NCBI GenBank assembly: GCA_022605425.2
Contig: CM061249.1
Span: 558,001-622,000, forward strand
Direction of reading: 5' to 3'
DNA length: 64,000 nt
From: Hamiltosporidium tvaerminnensis
Taxonomy: Eukaryota; Microsporidia; Dubosqiidae
Shown: piece by piece, positions 46,647-57,117 of the stretch
Layout: every line of letters begins with the position of its first letter
Numbering within the stretch: the stretch's first letter is position 1
Translations under genes and position numbers: made by a program
The notes under the pieces: generated by a model
The model's database searches: none
What the model saw: the letters and a program-made list of their open reading frames with translations, nothing else
Told to the model about the DNA's origin: nothing

Positions 46647-47561
46647 ATGACGAGAAAAGAAGGAAGAGCTATTTCCCATCCAAACATAGCATTGGTAAAG
46701 TATTGGGGGAAAAAGGACATTGAGATGAATATTTCTTCTAACATGTCTGTGTCTCTTACTTTAAAGAATTTGGAAACTGTTACAGTTGTATCACCAAGTG
46801 AAGAAAAAAGAGACATTTTTATTTTAAATGGACATGAAAGGCCTATGAAGGAGAGAATGATCAAAGTGATACAACTTTTCAAGAAGAGAGCAGGTGATGT
46901 ATCGTATATAAAGATCGATTCGAAAAATAATTTTCCTGATTCTTGTGGATTAGCTTCTTCTGCTTCTGGATTTTCTGCCTTGGTAAAAGCACTTAATAAC
47001 TTTTACGATTTAAATATTTCTACACCCGAACTTACAGAGATAGCAAGATATGGTTCAGGTAGTTCCAGTAGAAGTATTTATGATGGATTTGTATGCTTGG
47101 ATGGTGTCAAATCATATAAGGTTTCTGACTGGGATGATGTCAAAGTATTTGTAATTCTTTTGGAAGATACCGAAAAAAAAGTATCGAGTACAGAAGGAAT
47201 GATTAGGTGCGCCAAAACAAGTAATCTTTACAATTTAAGATTGAAATATATTAATTACAAAGCCCAAGAAGCTATGGAATATATTAAAAATAAAGATTTT
47301 ACAAATCTTGCTGTTCTTACCATGAAAGAGGCAAATGAAATACATGCTATATTTATGGATTCTTATCCACCTATTTGGTATTTGAATCGTAGAAGCTTTG
47401 AAGTAATCGATAAGGTGTTTGAATTAAATTCTAAATCGATTAAAGCAGCTTATACTTTCGATGCAGGCCCAAATCCTTTTATTTTAACTTTAAGAAAAGA
47501 TTTTGAAGAAATATTTAACCATTTTAAAAATCTTGGATTTAAAGTTATTGAAGCGCTCTAA
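46647..47561 (+). CDS. MVD1: Mevalonate diphosphate decarboxylase
   Basis: Converts mevalonate 5-diphosphate to isopentenyl diphosphate with ATP, the last step of the mevalonate pathway that supplies prenyl groups. GHMP-kinase fold. NIALVKYWGKKD (residues 13-24) is the family hallmark, followed by the nucleotide loop GLASSASGFSAL (101-112), SGSSSRSIYDGF (137-148; usually SACRSLYGGF) and TFDAGPNPF (271-279), whose Asp is the catalytic residue. At 304 aa it is shorter than fungal or animal enzymes (~390-400 aa), as in other microsporidia; the loss is in loops and the C-terminal region. All key residues are present. A peroxisomal signal is not seen, so it is probably cytosolic. The ATG directly follows CCC. 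No other pathway gene lies nearby. Confidence 0.95.
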   Translation: MTRKEGRAISHPNIALVKYWGKKDIEMNISSNMSVSLTLKNLETVTVVSPSEEKRDIFILNGHERPMKERMIKVIQLFKKRAGDVSYIKIDSKNNFPDSCGLASSASGFSALVKALNNFYDLNISTPELTEIARYGSGSSSRSIYDGFVCLDGVKSYKVSDWDDVKVFVILLEDTEKKVSSTEGMIRCAKTSNLYNLRLKYINYKAQEAMEYIKNKDFTNLAVLTMKEANEIHAIFMDSYPPIWYLNRRSFEVIDKVFELNSKSIKAAYTFDAGPNPFILTLRKDFEEIFNHFKNLGFKVIEAL

Positions 47562-48458
47562 TTAAAATTTTAGTCTCGTAAATATGTTTAAATTTCTTTA
47601 ATAACTTTTAGAGAATTCTTTATCGTTAATGAACATCCCACTATTTAATTCCCTCTTATTTTTCAATTATGAAAATTTATGAATTTCTATTATTCTCAAT
47701 GAATTTTCTTAATTATTCTTGGTTTTTATAATTGCTTCAATTTTTAGATTTTTTATGTTCTTCGAAATAATTTCATTATAAAGTCAAGTCTTTCTTAATG
47801 AATTTATTTTATCTCGTTTAAGTTTTATATAGTGTTTATTATAATTCTTTATAATAATATCTTCTTATTATATTCCGGTATCTCTCGAAATATTTTTATA
47901 CTCTTTTCTATGGTGATTCCTTCTTGTTAATTTTTTTCTGATTTCTCAGAGTTTATGAATTCTTATTTGATTTGATAAAGAATTATAATCAGAAGCCAAA
48001 AATATTTATTCTCTATTTATTAAACTCTAAAACTTACAGTCATTTTTTTAAAAAAATACTGAAAGTTAATAAAAAAAACTAACATAAGAAATATTCGAAT
48101 AAATAATTAAATACACTGTTTAATTGACAAAAAAATATTTAAATTTACGATTTTAGTATTTCTTTTGGTTTTTCTAAATTTATATTTTAAACTTTTTCTT
48201 GGAAAACTGAATACTAAAATACGATTTTAGTTATTTTGTAATGATCTGTAAAGTATACGTCAGATGTTTATATGATGGATTATAATTGTAACTAATTATT
48301 AAAGATTAGTTAGCTGGAGGTTTTTAATTTATAAAAATCAGGAGTAAGAAAATTTAATAGCACTTTCAAACTTTTATGTCAAATTTTTTTTAAAAAAGAT
48401 TCTTTGCAAAATAAAAAGAAGTAGAATTATGTTTATTGAAGTGATTTTTTCTAACATT
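47562..48458. other. Gene-free A+T-rich spacer
   Basis: No ORF or repeat of note between two convergent genes. Confidence 0.5.
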
Positions 48459-48920
48459 TTAAATCAATTTTTTTTTGAAAACAAAATCTTTAACAAAATC
48501 ATTTAGTGAGGTTTTTACTTTAGAAAATTGTTCTTTACTAGTCATTGTATCATACTCGGAATATTCAAGTACGGATATAAGATTACATATTCCATAATAA
48601 TCTTTAAAACATTCAAATAATTTTATAACAAAATCTAGTTCGCTAAAACTATAAAAAATACTTATTTCTGGTGTATTATCATAAGCCTCTAAATACTTAA
48701 TAATTTTATCAGAAATGTCCTCATTAAATTCAAATGCATTCACTTTTATAATATTTTTATCGTAGTTAAACAATGCTATGTTGTTATTTATTTGTAGTAT
48801 TTTAGATTTTACATCAAATGATATTTCTAAATTGGTTTGTTCTATTTTTACATTATATGGTATTTCTTTGTTATTTATTTGACCAATAAATATTACAAAA
48901 GAATTGTTTTCTATTGACAT
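48459..48920 (-). CDS. Hypothetical protein (153 aa)
   Basis: Not recognised. The first ~75 residues alternate short hydrophobic and charged stretches (FVIFIGQINNKEIPYNVKIE, then LEISFDVKSKILQI and NIALFNYDKNIIKVNAF), which looks like a small beta-barrel or PH-like fold. The second half is helical (SELDFVIKLFECF, SLNDFVKDFVFKKK). There is no signal peptide or membrane span. It is probably a real gene: the ATG at 48920 follows CCCACC, the same CCC start signal as the neighbouring decarboxylase, and its A+T-rich codon use fits the gene islands. It is convergent with the decarboxylase and about 220 bp from the tRNA gene. Confidence 0.65.
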   Translation of the reverse strand: MSIENNSFVIFIGQINNKEIPYNVKIEQTNLEISFDVKSKILQINNNIALFNYDKNIIKVNAFEFNEDISDKIIKYLEAYDNTPEISIFYSFSELDFVIKLFECFKDYYGICNLISVLEYSEYDTMTSKEQFSKVKTSLNDFVKDFVFKKKLI

Positions 48921-48926
48921 GGTGGG
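48921..48926 (-). promoter_or_regulatory. CCC start-proximal signal of the 153-aa gene
   Basis: AACAACCCACCATG on the minus strand: CCC lies 3 nt before the start codon. Confidence 0.5.
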
Positions 48927-49134
48927 TTGTTAATTATAACGGTATAAATTATATTTTTAATTGGCAAATCAAATTTTATAAATTATAAAAAGTTGGGAAT
49001 TGTAAAAAAAAAGTATTTTTTACAAATTTGGATTACAAAAATACTTCTTAGAATTTTTTTACGTATTTTGTAAAAAAAACTTATTAAATACTTTTACAGT
49101 TACCAATATAGAAGAAGGGTGTTGAAGGTTTGGC

Positions 49135-49141
49135 AAAAAAA
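49135..49141 (-). terminator. RNA polymerase III terminator of tRNA-Thr
   Basis: On the minus strand a run of T (positions 49142-49135) begins at the discriminator base, a standard Pol III stop. Confidence 0.75.
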
Positions 49142-49142
49142 A

Positions 49143-49215
49143 GGCTTCCACGGGATTCGAACACGTGACCTTTCCCTTACTAGGGGAACGCTCTAACCAA
49201 CTGAGCTAGAAAGCC
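49143..49215 (-). tRNA. tRNA-Thr (anticodon AGU)
   Basis: The minus strand folds into a complete cloverleaf. Acceptor GGCTTTC/GGAAGCC contains one T-G pair. The D-stem is GCTC/GAGC. Anticodon stem TTCCC/GGGAA encloses loop CTAGTAA with AGT at positions 34-36. A 5-nt variable loop is followed by T-loop TTCGAAT. The T-stem ACGTG/CCCGT has one T-C mismatch at its second pair from the loop. The anticodon decodes ACU (and ACC/ACA after inosine modification). The body is 73 nt plus a T discriminator; there is no intron and CCA is not encoded. It sits about 220 bp upstream of the 153-aa gene on the same strand. Confidence 0.95.
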
Positions 49216-49522
49216 ATTAACTATGAATAATTTACTATATAATTTCTATCTACAAAGACTATTTATAATAAACATAAACCTCAGTAAGCATGAAAGTGTT
49301 ACGACCGAATACTTAAATTAAGAACCATAGAATCTAGATAAAAGATCAAAATAAAAGAAATAGGTCAAAAATTTAGGAAAAATAGAAATTATAAAGGAAA
49401 TTTCTGCCAAGGGTAAATTATAATGAAATATAAAGAAAATGATCTAGTTTTAAATTTCTATTTTAATTATAACTGAATAGATATACAGGACCTTTATTTA
49501 AACTTAATTCTTATTGATTCAA

Positions 49523-50048
49523 GATTCACTTCAAATAGGTGAAACTGAAAAACTTAGGAAGTATGACCTGGTAGCCAATGAGCTGGGTTTTATTTATAAG
49601 TGTAGTTTTGAGATAATCTCTTATGTGATGACCTGGACGGCATCGTGACCAAATACCATAAATCACACCTTAAAAGACTATAAATACCCATGAATGTAGA
49701 GGCATACATTTAGTCTATAGTACTTAATAAAACAGTCGAAACAATTTCCTTTGATCGACGAAGAGGACTTGAGTCAGCACCAAATGTCGAAAAGAGCGTC
49801 AATGTGTGTTGTTATGAGAGCAGAGATGCATGAGAAACCAACATCCCTTTTGAAACAAGCGAGTAGAGAGGAAAATGGGGCAAAAAATTTAAAAACAAAA
49901 AATAAAGCACCCTTTATTTCAAAGGAGGAACCGACGATAAATATAAATAAAGAGTTAAAGTTGGAAGAAGAAACAACTTTGGTGAAAAGGGTAGAAGAAA
50001 ATGCATAAAAATCTTCAAGCCACTTTTACCCAGAATTTTATTAAATAA
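49523..50048 (+). repeat. Dispersed repeat family B, copy 2, with flanking duplication
   Basis: A 526-bp segment bracketed by a 17-bp direct repeat with one difference, AATTCTTATTGATTCAA (49506-49522) and AATTCTTATTGATTTAA (50049-50065), which looks like a target-site duplication. It shares ordered blocks with 32.05-32.48 kb. The 85-codon frame at 49751-50008 (TTG start) lies inside; its hydrophilic product has no recognisable domain and is not open in the other copy, so it is not called as a gene. Confidence 0.72.
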
Positions 50049-50471
50049 AATTCTTATTGATTTAATATAATTATAACAGATTTTAGATTTACATGAATCT
50101 AATGAAAAAGTATTTACTTCCCAACACTTTTCTTATTGTTAATTGATAAATAAACCACTTATTACGATATATTCTAAGTTTATGATCATATTGTTTATGT
50201 CTTATCTAATATTGTCTATAATTGATAAAAAAACGGCTTACTAATATGCTTTGAATTTACATATCACTTTAAGTAATATTTAGACTTTCTTTGAAAATCA
50301 ATGTTTAATATGTCTAATTGTTTTTATATAACTATCAATTATTATTATTTTATAGTAGCTTTGTTCAAAGATAAACTCTTTATAATCTTTTGAAGTAATA
50401 AACATGTATAATAAAATCAATTTATGCTTTAAAGTACAAATAATTAATTCTTTTGCGAAATTCGGTTAGTG

Positions 50472-51170
50472 GAGGGTGGATTACCACAAAAAAACTTTCT
50501 ACTTGGCAAGAAATATTTGAAACTGGTGTGAAGATCATAGTTTGTATTTTTTGTAGAAATAAAACCACACTAAAGTTTCGGCATGAATTGGATTTGTATG
50601 AGGAGATCTACTAAATAGCGATACTTTTTCTAAAAATTTAATTTTTAGTTTTTTATGTAACTAGATTGAAGAAGGTAGCTAAGATTGTAGGTAATCGTTA
50701 TGTAAAGCGTAGAAAAATGGTTTTGGTCACAGAGGTTTGAAGATTTCGCACCTGTATATATAAAAAATGAAATAATTTAAAGCATAGAAAGCTAAGTAGC
50801 AGGTTATACATTTTTGTATGACAATGCAGTGTCTAGGTAGACTCCATATAAGTCTCTGAATATATCTTGGCCAGGTGTTTATTGAGCTCATAAAGTGTAG
50901 TGTAGGTGAAAATACTGTGTAGTATTGGGGGCCCTAGGTGGTTTTGATCTAAGATCAAACTCCATGCAACCAACATAACCGAATTCCGGGCAACTGCATC
51001 GCTCATTAATTAGTTTATAAATATCTTTTAGGTGAAAGGAGTAGAAATGTAGGTATCTTATGAGGTACTGATAGAGCTTCGAGTGTACAGTAATTTACTT
51101 TAACCTTAGAACTGCATCAATATCATGAAAACGAAATAACACTTGCCACCTTTTTAAAAAGATGTGATAC
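50472..51170 (+). repeat. Dispersed repeat family A, full-length copy
   Basis: Begins GTGGAGGGTGGATTACCAC and 'aactttctacttggcaagaa' and ends 'cttgccacctttttaaaaag' then 'atgtgatacttt'. It is very close to the 57.12-kb copy: both share 'gaactgcatcaatatcatga', 'ggtatcttatgaggtactga' and 'caaccaacataaccgaattc'. No frame of useful length is conserved. Confidence 0.9.
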
Positions 51171-52689
51171 TTTTTAATAAAGCACTTTTAAATTTTGAGA
51201 AATATGCTAGAATAATATAAGCTTTAGAAGGCACTAGAATTGTCTTGTTATTTCAATCAAACAATTAAGTTTAATTCAATACTATTGATATTTATATAGA
51301 AATAGCTTTTCTATATTTATCACTTTTTTCGTCGAGTAAATATTCCTAAAACTACCTTAAAAATATAAATATGTCGAATATATTACTTGTGTAGATATTA
51401 AATGTTTAGATAAAATATTTTAAAATAGTTAAATACCACTATTAAAGTGATATTCGCTCAAAGGAATGGTACATTAAACAATAACATATTTTATATAAAT
51501 TAATAAGAATTTAGATAAAAATTAAACGGTATTAGTTTAAAATATTACTGATTTTCAAATGAAACTATATTTAGAAAAAAAAGTACTGAGATTCGTTTTA
51601 ATAGAAGAATAAAATAGCCCACTTAAATGCATAATTAAATATAGAATTTTAAATCTGTAAACATATAAATAAATATTGAATTCCTTGTTAAATTTATTCA
51701 AGCGTTAAGTTTAATGTTTTTTTTGCATACAATACTTCTTAACCACCTTACTGCCCTTACTATAACTTGCACAGTTTTTAAATTTTCATCAAATATTTTC
51801 GGCAGTTGTAATGCCCAAAATTATGTTTTTGGCATTTCGCCTCATCTACTCAACATTATATTACTCATCTTTATTTTTTTGTAAAAATAAAGCGCTGCAT
51901 GTTTCTCGGCTTTCTGTAAGGTATATATTAATGATTTATTTCTTCTTTCGTTAGACTTTAGCCCTGGCTCTAGGGCTCTTCATCGACCAAGGAAATTTTT
52001 TCGATTCCTTTTGGATATTTTCGACTGTACATACCCATCAATTAGTATAAAAATATTAGGATTCATAGGGCTTATATTATGGTAATTTGTAAAAATATTA
52101 CCAAGGTGTATCACAAATAAATATTCCCACACCACTTTATATATTATATCAAATGAATATTTTGGTGATTATTCAAACTTTCGTAGTTTCACAGTTTTAA
52201 CATTTTGAAGCGAGTCTAATCGAATAAGTCTTTCATTTATAAGTGGAATAATATTCTATTTTTTATTCTATAAAAAAATATTCGATCTATTATTGCTAAT
52301 TATGGCAAATTTTTAATTCTGATATCCAATCATATTTTATAGTCATAATTAAGAATCTCTGAACTGAGTGATTTCTAATCTATTTCTTAGGCTTGGTTTG
52401 AATTCATTTAGGAATTGTATATATTGAAATGGAACTATATAATTATGGCGTTAAATATAGAATGCCGAGCAGGTTCTCACATCTAGTTGCTAATTATTTT
52501 GTTCATATTCTAAATTGACCTTGTATTGACAGTTTTATTATTTCAATAATACATTTAGATCTTGGATATAACAGAAAATACTCTTCTCGCGTGGCTTGGT
52601 GGTATTTTTATTGCGCTATTATGAAGAACATTAATATACAGTGGCTAAATATTTAAGAAAGATAATACAATAAGAGAATTGTAATCCAA
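51171..52689. other. Gene-free spacer
   Basis: No gene, RNA or tandem repeat could be supported. Confidence 0.5.
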
Positions 52690-53397
52690 TAAACATCACA
52701 TCTTTATATACAGTACATATGCTATATTGTTTTCATGACATTAACACCGTTCTAGGTTTTACATATGACTGCTGCCCGCACTCCACAGTATCCCTTAGAT
52801 ACCTATATCTCAAAGCCTTTTATCTAAAAAGTGAATAGCCCGAATTAATGAGCGAGACAGTTATCCGAGATTCGTTAATGTTCGTGCATGAAGTGTGATC
52901 ATGGGTAAAACTCATCCTGGGCTCCTTAGATAAGCAGCATTCTCACTTACTCTATAGATTACGAGCCCAATAGACATCCTGCTAAGATATATATCGGCGA
53001 CTCACATGGGATATATAGACAGTGCAATGTCATACCAACAGATATAACTATCCTCTTAGCTTTATGAGCTTCAACGGGGTTTATTTTTATATCTCGTAGG
53101 CGCTAAGATCTCCATCCCGAGAAAGCAAGGATAGGTATTCATGTTTTTACATGGCAATTATTTACAATTTCAGCTGCAATTTTCGATCTGGTTACATAAA
53201 AAACAAAAAATAAATTTGTAGAAAAGGTTTCGCAATTTCTTAGACCTTTTCTTCCTCATATAAATCACATGTAAAAACCAAAAATATAAAGTGGGTTTAT
53301 TCGGTCCGTAAATCCAAAAAATGATATTTCCACCGATTTCACGTACTCATTGCCAAGCAGATAGTTTTTTGTGTGGTTATCCTCGCTCCACTATTCA
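52690..53397 (-). repeat. Dispersed repeat family A, full-length copy, reverse orientation
   Basis: On the minus strand it starts TAGTGGAGCGAGGATAACCA and 'ctatctgcttggcaatgagt', then follows the family order to 'aagatgtgatgtttattgga'. It lies about 70 bp from the 3' end of the haspin-like gene and shares its orientation. Confidence 0.88.
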
Positions 53398-53466
53398 AAG
53401 ATAATAACTGTTAGAATAAAATATCAAACTAAATATAATTTATTTTAAATTTTTATTAGACTATTT

Positions 53467-55470
53467 TTAAGGAATACATGTTTTTATTTTACTAATGGCT
53501 TTCCATACATCTTTTGCCGAATGACTAAATTTTAATATTTTCTTTGCTTTTTGAAAAAATGATACAAGTCTAAAATTTTTACCTTTTTCTTGAAGTTTGA
53601 ATAAAAGATATTCCAACCATAAAACATTATTTTCAGGCGAAAATTTTTTCCAGTCATTTTGGTTATTGCTTTTCATCTTTGGATAAATTTTCAAATGTTC
53701 TTCCCCTATAATCGTCTCATCTTCAAATAACCAATCAAATTCGTTTAAATCTTTGTAAATTATTGTGCCTTTATGGTTCAATCTACTCAGTGAAAAGTCT
53801 ATAATTTTGACGTTTAAGAATTTACTAATAAATTTCTCATTTTTAGAAATTTTTACACCTTCTTTAATTTGTGTAATATTCTTGCTTTCTAATGAGATTA
53901 TATCATTGCTTTTAAACTCTTTAATTTCCTCAGAATTTATGTATTCTTTATTTTCACTAAAATTGAGTTTATCAGGTGCATTATTTACGAATTGATTGTT
54001 TGAGGCTATATTTTCTTTGAGTTCATTAATATTCTGATTACTGTCATCGATCATTACGCTTTTATTATGCGATATTTTATATTTGTTCTTTAAAGTATGA
54101 GCATAATTATTTAGATGTTTTTTTTTATTTTCTCTTTTCTTCTTTGGTAGTCTATTTATCAGAATATTTCCCCAATGTAAATCTCGGTGTTCAAATTCAT
54201 ATTTACTTTCCATGTCTGCAAGGAAATAGCACGTTTGAAAGAAAACTTCCTTAACTTCTGCTTTGTTTTTAAAAATGAATTTTTCTAAATCATTACCGCC
54301 ATTTTCCATAATCAAACAACCAAATAGTTGATCTTTAGTAAAATTTAACGGAAAAATATTTTCGCTTGTATTGAATTGCTTGAAATCGTTCCATGCTTCA
54401 ATATATTCCTTGGTATAGCCGTCCTTTAAAACACAACTATCAAAAAATTGGCATACATTTTTTTCTTTGCTTAAAATTTTTAAAATAAATGATTCTCTAT
54501 AAAAGTCTTTGAATAACATTAAGGACTCATCTTCATCCATATTTTTTCGGGTGTCTGTTTCACAATATATATTCACAAATACATCTGAATTATGGTTTTC
54601 AGAAGTTTTATGATCAGTATTTCCTATATTATCAGAATTTATAACATTTACTGACAAATCAACCAGTTTACATTTTTCTTTTTTCAATGGTATTATTTTA
54701 AAAATCTTTTGTTTTACACAAAATACATCACTAAATGTAGCTTCGCCTATTTTTTTGACGTGATTTTTTGGCAAACTATCGAATGATCTCAAATTTATTT
54801 GGAATTGACTAGCAATATCTTCAGTATCTGTAAAAATTTTTAATAAATCATTTTTTAAGTTGTCATTTAATCCATAAAATTCACTTTTTTCCTGATAGGA
54901 TTTGATCCGATCTTTTTCGGATGGTAAATCTAAATTATTTATATTCGGGTGGCTACTAGGAATAATATTGCATAAATTATTATCTATATCATCTCTAATA
55001 AAATTTAAGTGGTTTATTTTATTTAAAAATGTCCGGTTTTTATATCTTGGCTGTTCTTTTATTACTATTTTAGATAATTTTTGATATCCATGCGTAAGTT
55101 TTACGGATTCGGTTCTTAAATCATCTGGATTTATATTACTTCTCTTATTTCTATTTATATTCTGTTTGTTACTTTGTTCCTGAAAATCAAATTTCAATTT
55201 AAACATATTTTCGAGTTTACTTAAAATTTTGGTTTCTTTATTCATCTTTTTTCGAGTGATACAATATAAGGGTTGATTGTTTTGTTTATTGCAAATTTCT
55301 TTATCTCTGAAAAGAACTTTTTTCAAGAATACAAAGCGATCGGATTCGCATTCAAGATTATTATTAATTTTAGAATTAGGTTTAAGTAAAATTTGTTTCA
55401 TTCTTTGTCTTAATACCATTACTTGTTTCCCTCTATTGTTTATTTCAAAATTTCTGCACATTTTATGCAT
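53467..55470 (-). CDS. Haspin-like histone H3 Thr3 kinase (667 aa)
   Basis: Predicted atypical kinase of the haspin family, which phosphorylates histone H3 Thr3 at mitotic centromeres. Residues 1-230 are a basic, asparagine-rich, probably disordered tail. The kinase part has glycine loop IGEATFSDVF (241-250), K258 in FKIIPL, helix-C E326 in YRESFIL, hinge IMENGGNDLEKF and catalytic EHRDLHWGNILI (H428-R429-D430). In place of DFG it has IIDFSLSRL (D558; haspin has DYT), then GTIIYKDLN, YPKMKSNNQNDW and NNVLWLEYLLFKL, all matching haspin's IYRxMKxxNNNRW and NVLWLHYLTDK. The unusual part is a ~110-residue hydrophilic insert (about 441-552) between the HRD and IIDF blocks, far longer than in animal haspin. 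ATG 55470 is used; a second Met is at residue 4. No CCC signal. Confidence 0.9.
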   Translation of the reverse strand: MHKMCRNFEINNRGKQVMVLRQRMKQILLKPNSKINNNLECESDRFVFLKKVLFRDKEICNKQNNQPLYCITRKKMNKETKILSKLENMFKLKFDFQEQSNKQNINRNKRSNINPDDLRTESVKLTHGYQKLSKIVIKEQPRYKNRTFLNKINHLNFIRDDIDNNLCNIIPSSHPNINNLDLPSEKDRIKSYQEKSEFYGLNDNLKNDLLKIFTDTEDIASQFQINLRSFDSLPKNHVKKIGEATFSDVFCVKQKIFKIIPLKKEKCKLVDLSVNVINSDNIGNTDHKTSENHNSDVFVNIYCETDTRKNMDEDESLMLFKDFYRESFILKILSKEKNVCQFFDSCVLKDGYTKEYIEAWNDFKQFNTSENIFPLNFTKDQLFGCLIMENGGNDLEKFIFKNKAEVKEVFFQTCYFLADMESKYEFEHRDLHWGNILINRLPKKKRENKKKHLNNYAHTLKNKYKISHNKSVMIDDSNQNINELKENIASNNQFVNNAPDKLNFSENKEYINSEEIKEFKSNDIISLESKNITQIKEGVKISKNEKFISKFLNVKIIDFSLSRLNHKGTIIYKDLNEFDWLFEDETIIGEEHLKIYPKMKSNNQNDWKKFSPENNVLWLEYLLFKLQEKGKNFRLVSFFQKAKKILKFSHSAKDVWKAISKIKTCIP

Positions 55471-56650
55471 TTTTTTCTTAAAAAAATATTTATTGTTTAA
55501 AATTTGTTTAGAATTTATAAATTTTCAATGAAAAATGGTTTTAATTTGTAAATCTCAACATAATTATGGTTTTTATTTCCTTTTAATTTTTATTTAATAG
55601 TTTGGAGATTTTAAGATTGCTAGAGGCTTGTTAGCTTTATTTTTTTTTTAGAATTAAAAATGTAATATATATGCTTGGCAATGATTTAAAAAGCTAATAT
55701 CTGACTTTTAGCTTCAATTTTTTTGAATTAGAAATTTTAATATTATTAAATTAGTAGATTAAATCTTAAAATAGTGGTTTTACAACATAGAATTTTCAGA
55801 AATTAATCATTTTGTGCTTTTTATTTATTTGTCAAATATAAGAGCCAATATCTAAATCAATAACATTTTTCTTTAAAATTTAAAACTTTCAACATAATAC
55901 ACAAATACTCAATTGCTTTGAACCATATTTAAATATTAAAAAAGAAATTTATTGAATCTTGCCATAACATGCCCTAACTAAATTCTTATATTTTTAAACA
56001 TGTGACCGAAGTATATTTGCGATATTTAAATAAGTTGATACGGATTGGGCATGCCTACTATTCGTCACAGAGGCTTTATCTTTTAAAAGATTTATAAATT
56101 TATTTTAAAATTCTTTTAATCTTTTCTTATAAACTTTAAATTCTTATATATTTGTTTTATATATCTATACAAGTCTAAAGCTCATAGAAACGAACTAAAT
56201 TTTATATTTTACAAAAAAATCAAAAAATGGAATACAATCTTAACCTTACCACCAGAGGCTTTATTTCGTAAATTCATGATTAAGTTTTCACCTTCGCTTG
56301 GTCTGTTTACTCATTATTCAGCATCTCATAGTGGCATTTTTATATCCTACCTTGGATGATTTTATAATTTAACTTCTGATCCTTTTTATAACCAAATTAT
56401 TTCTCTTCTGATTTATTTGCTTTGAAATTTTTTATAGTCTTTAAATTATTTTTTCCTTTTTTCTTATTCATGTTTATCATCTATTTTTATTACATTCCGC
56501 TATTTGCTTTACCTTATTTATGAATATAGTTTTTTTTCTTTCCGAAATTAATTTTTCTAGTGTCAAATGAGTGTTTAATTTAATGATTGTATAACATTTT
56601 GTTCTTTTTATTATAAATCTTTAATTTAACCAGATATAAGTACCAAAACT
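55471..56650. other. Gene-free spacer upstream of the haspin-like gene
   Basis: A+T-rich; only short frames without motifs. Confidence 0.45.
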
Positions 56651-56888
56651 ACCCATCATGCCGTCATAGAATTGGCTTGGGGTATTCTCTGCTTTTTTAA
56701 GAGACGACTAAAAGAGACTGGTCCTCCGGGTTTGGGTTATGCGTAAGGCTAACAACCCATCCTATAAAATCAAGTTGTTACGAAACCCAAAAAATAACCG
56801 AACCTACTGAAAGAGACTGGTGGGCAGTATTATTGAGGGAGGCCAAGGCTTGTACAGCGCTGTAGTGCCAAGGATAGGTGAATGAATA
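56651..56888 (+). repeat. Family C retroposed repeat, copy 3
   Basis: Plus-strand copy with CCCATCATGCCGTCATAGAA, 'agacgactaaaagagactgg', 'aggctaacaaccca', 'gaaagagactggtgggcagt', 'gaggccaaggcttgtaca' and a GTGAATGAATA tail. The target duplication is not clear (a weak 'ccaaaac' match flanks a slightly larger interval). The minus-strand frame at 56778-57053 is a by-product. Confidence 0.85.
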
Positions 56889-57117
56889 AGTCCTTAAAAT
56901 ATTTTTCCAAAACAACTTGTCATCTTGAATCATTGGGGATATGAATAAAATGTACAAAGAAAAGGGTTTAGTAATGAATTTAATTATACTATTGTTTGTA
57001 TATATTAAAAAAAGATTAAGAAGAAATTCAAACAAATGTATTAATTGCATCATACCTACAAACTATAAATTTAAAAAAGAAAGTTGTACATTTTTTAGTT
57101 ATTTTATTGTATGTAGA

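Noticed and set aside
46631-46882. 83-codon minus-strand frame
   Set aside because: Antisense shadow of the decarboxylase gene.
49751-50008. 85-codon hydrophilic frame that could pass for a small gene
   Set aside because: It starts with TTG, lies inside the mobile family B segment and is not preserved in the other copy.
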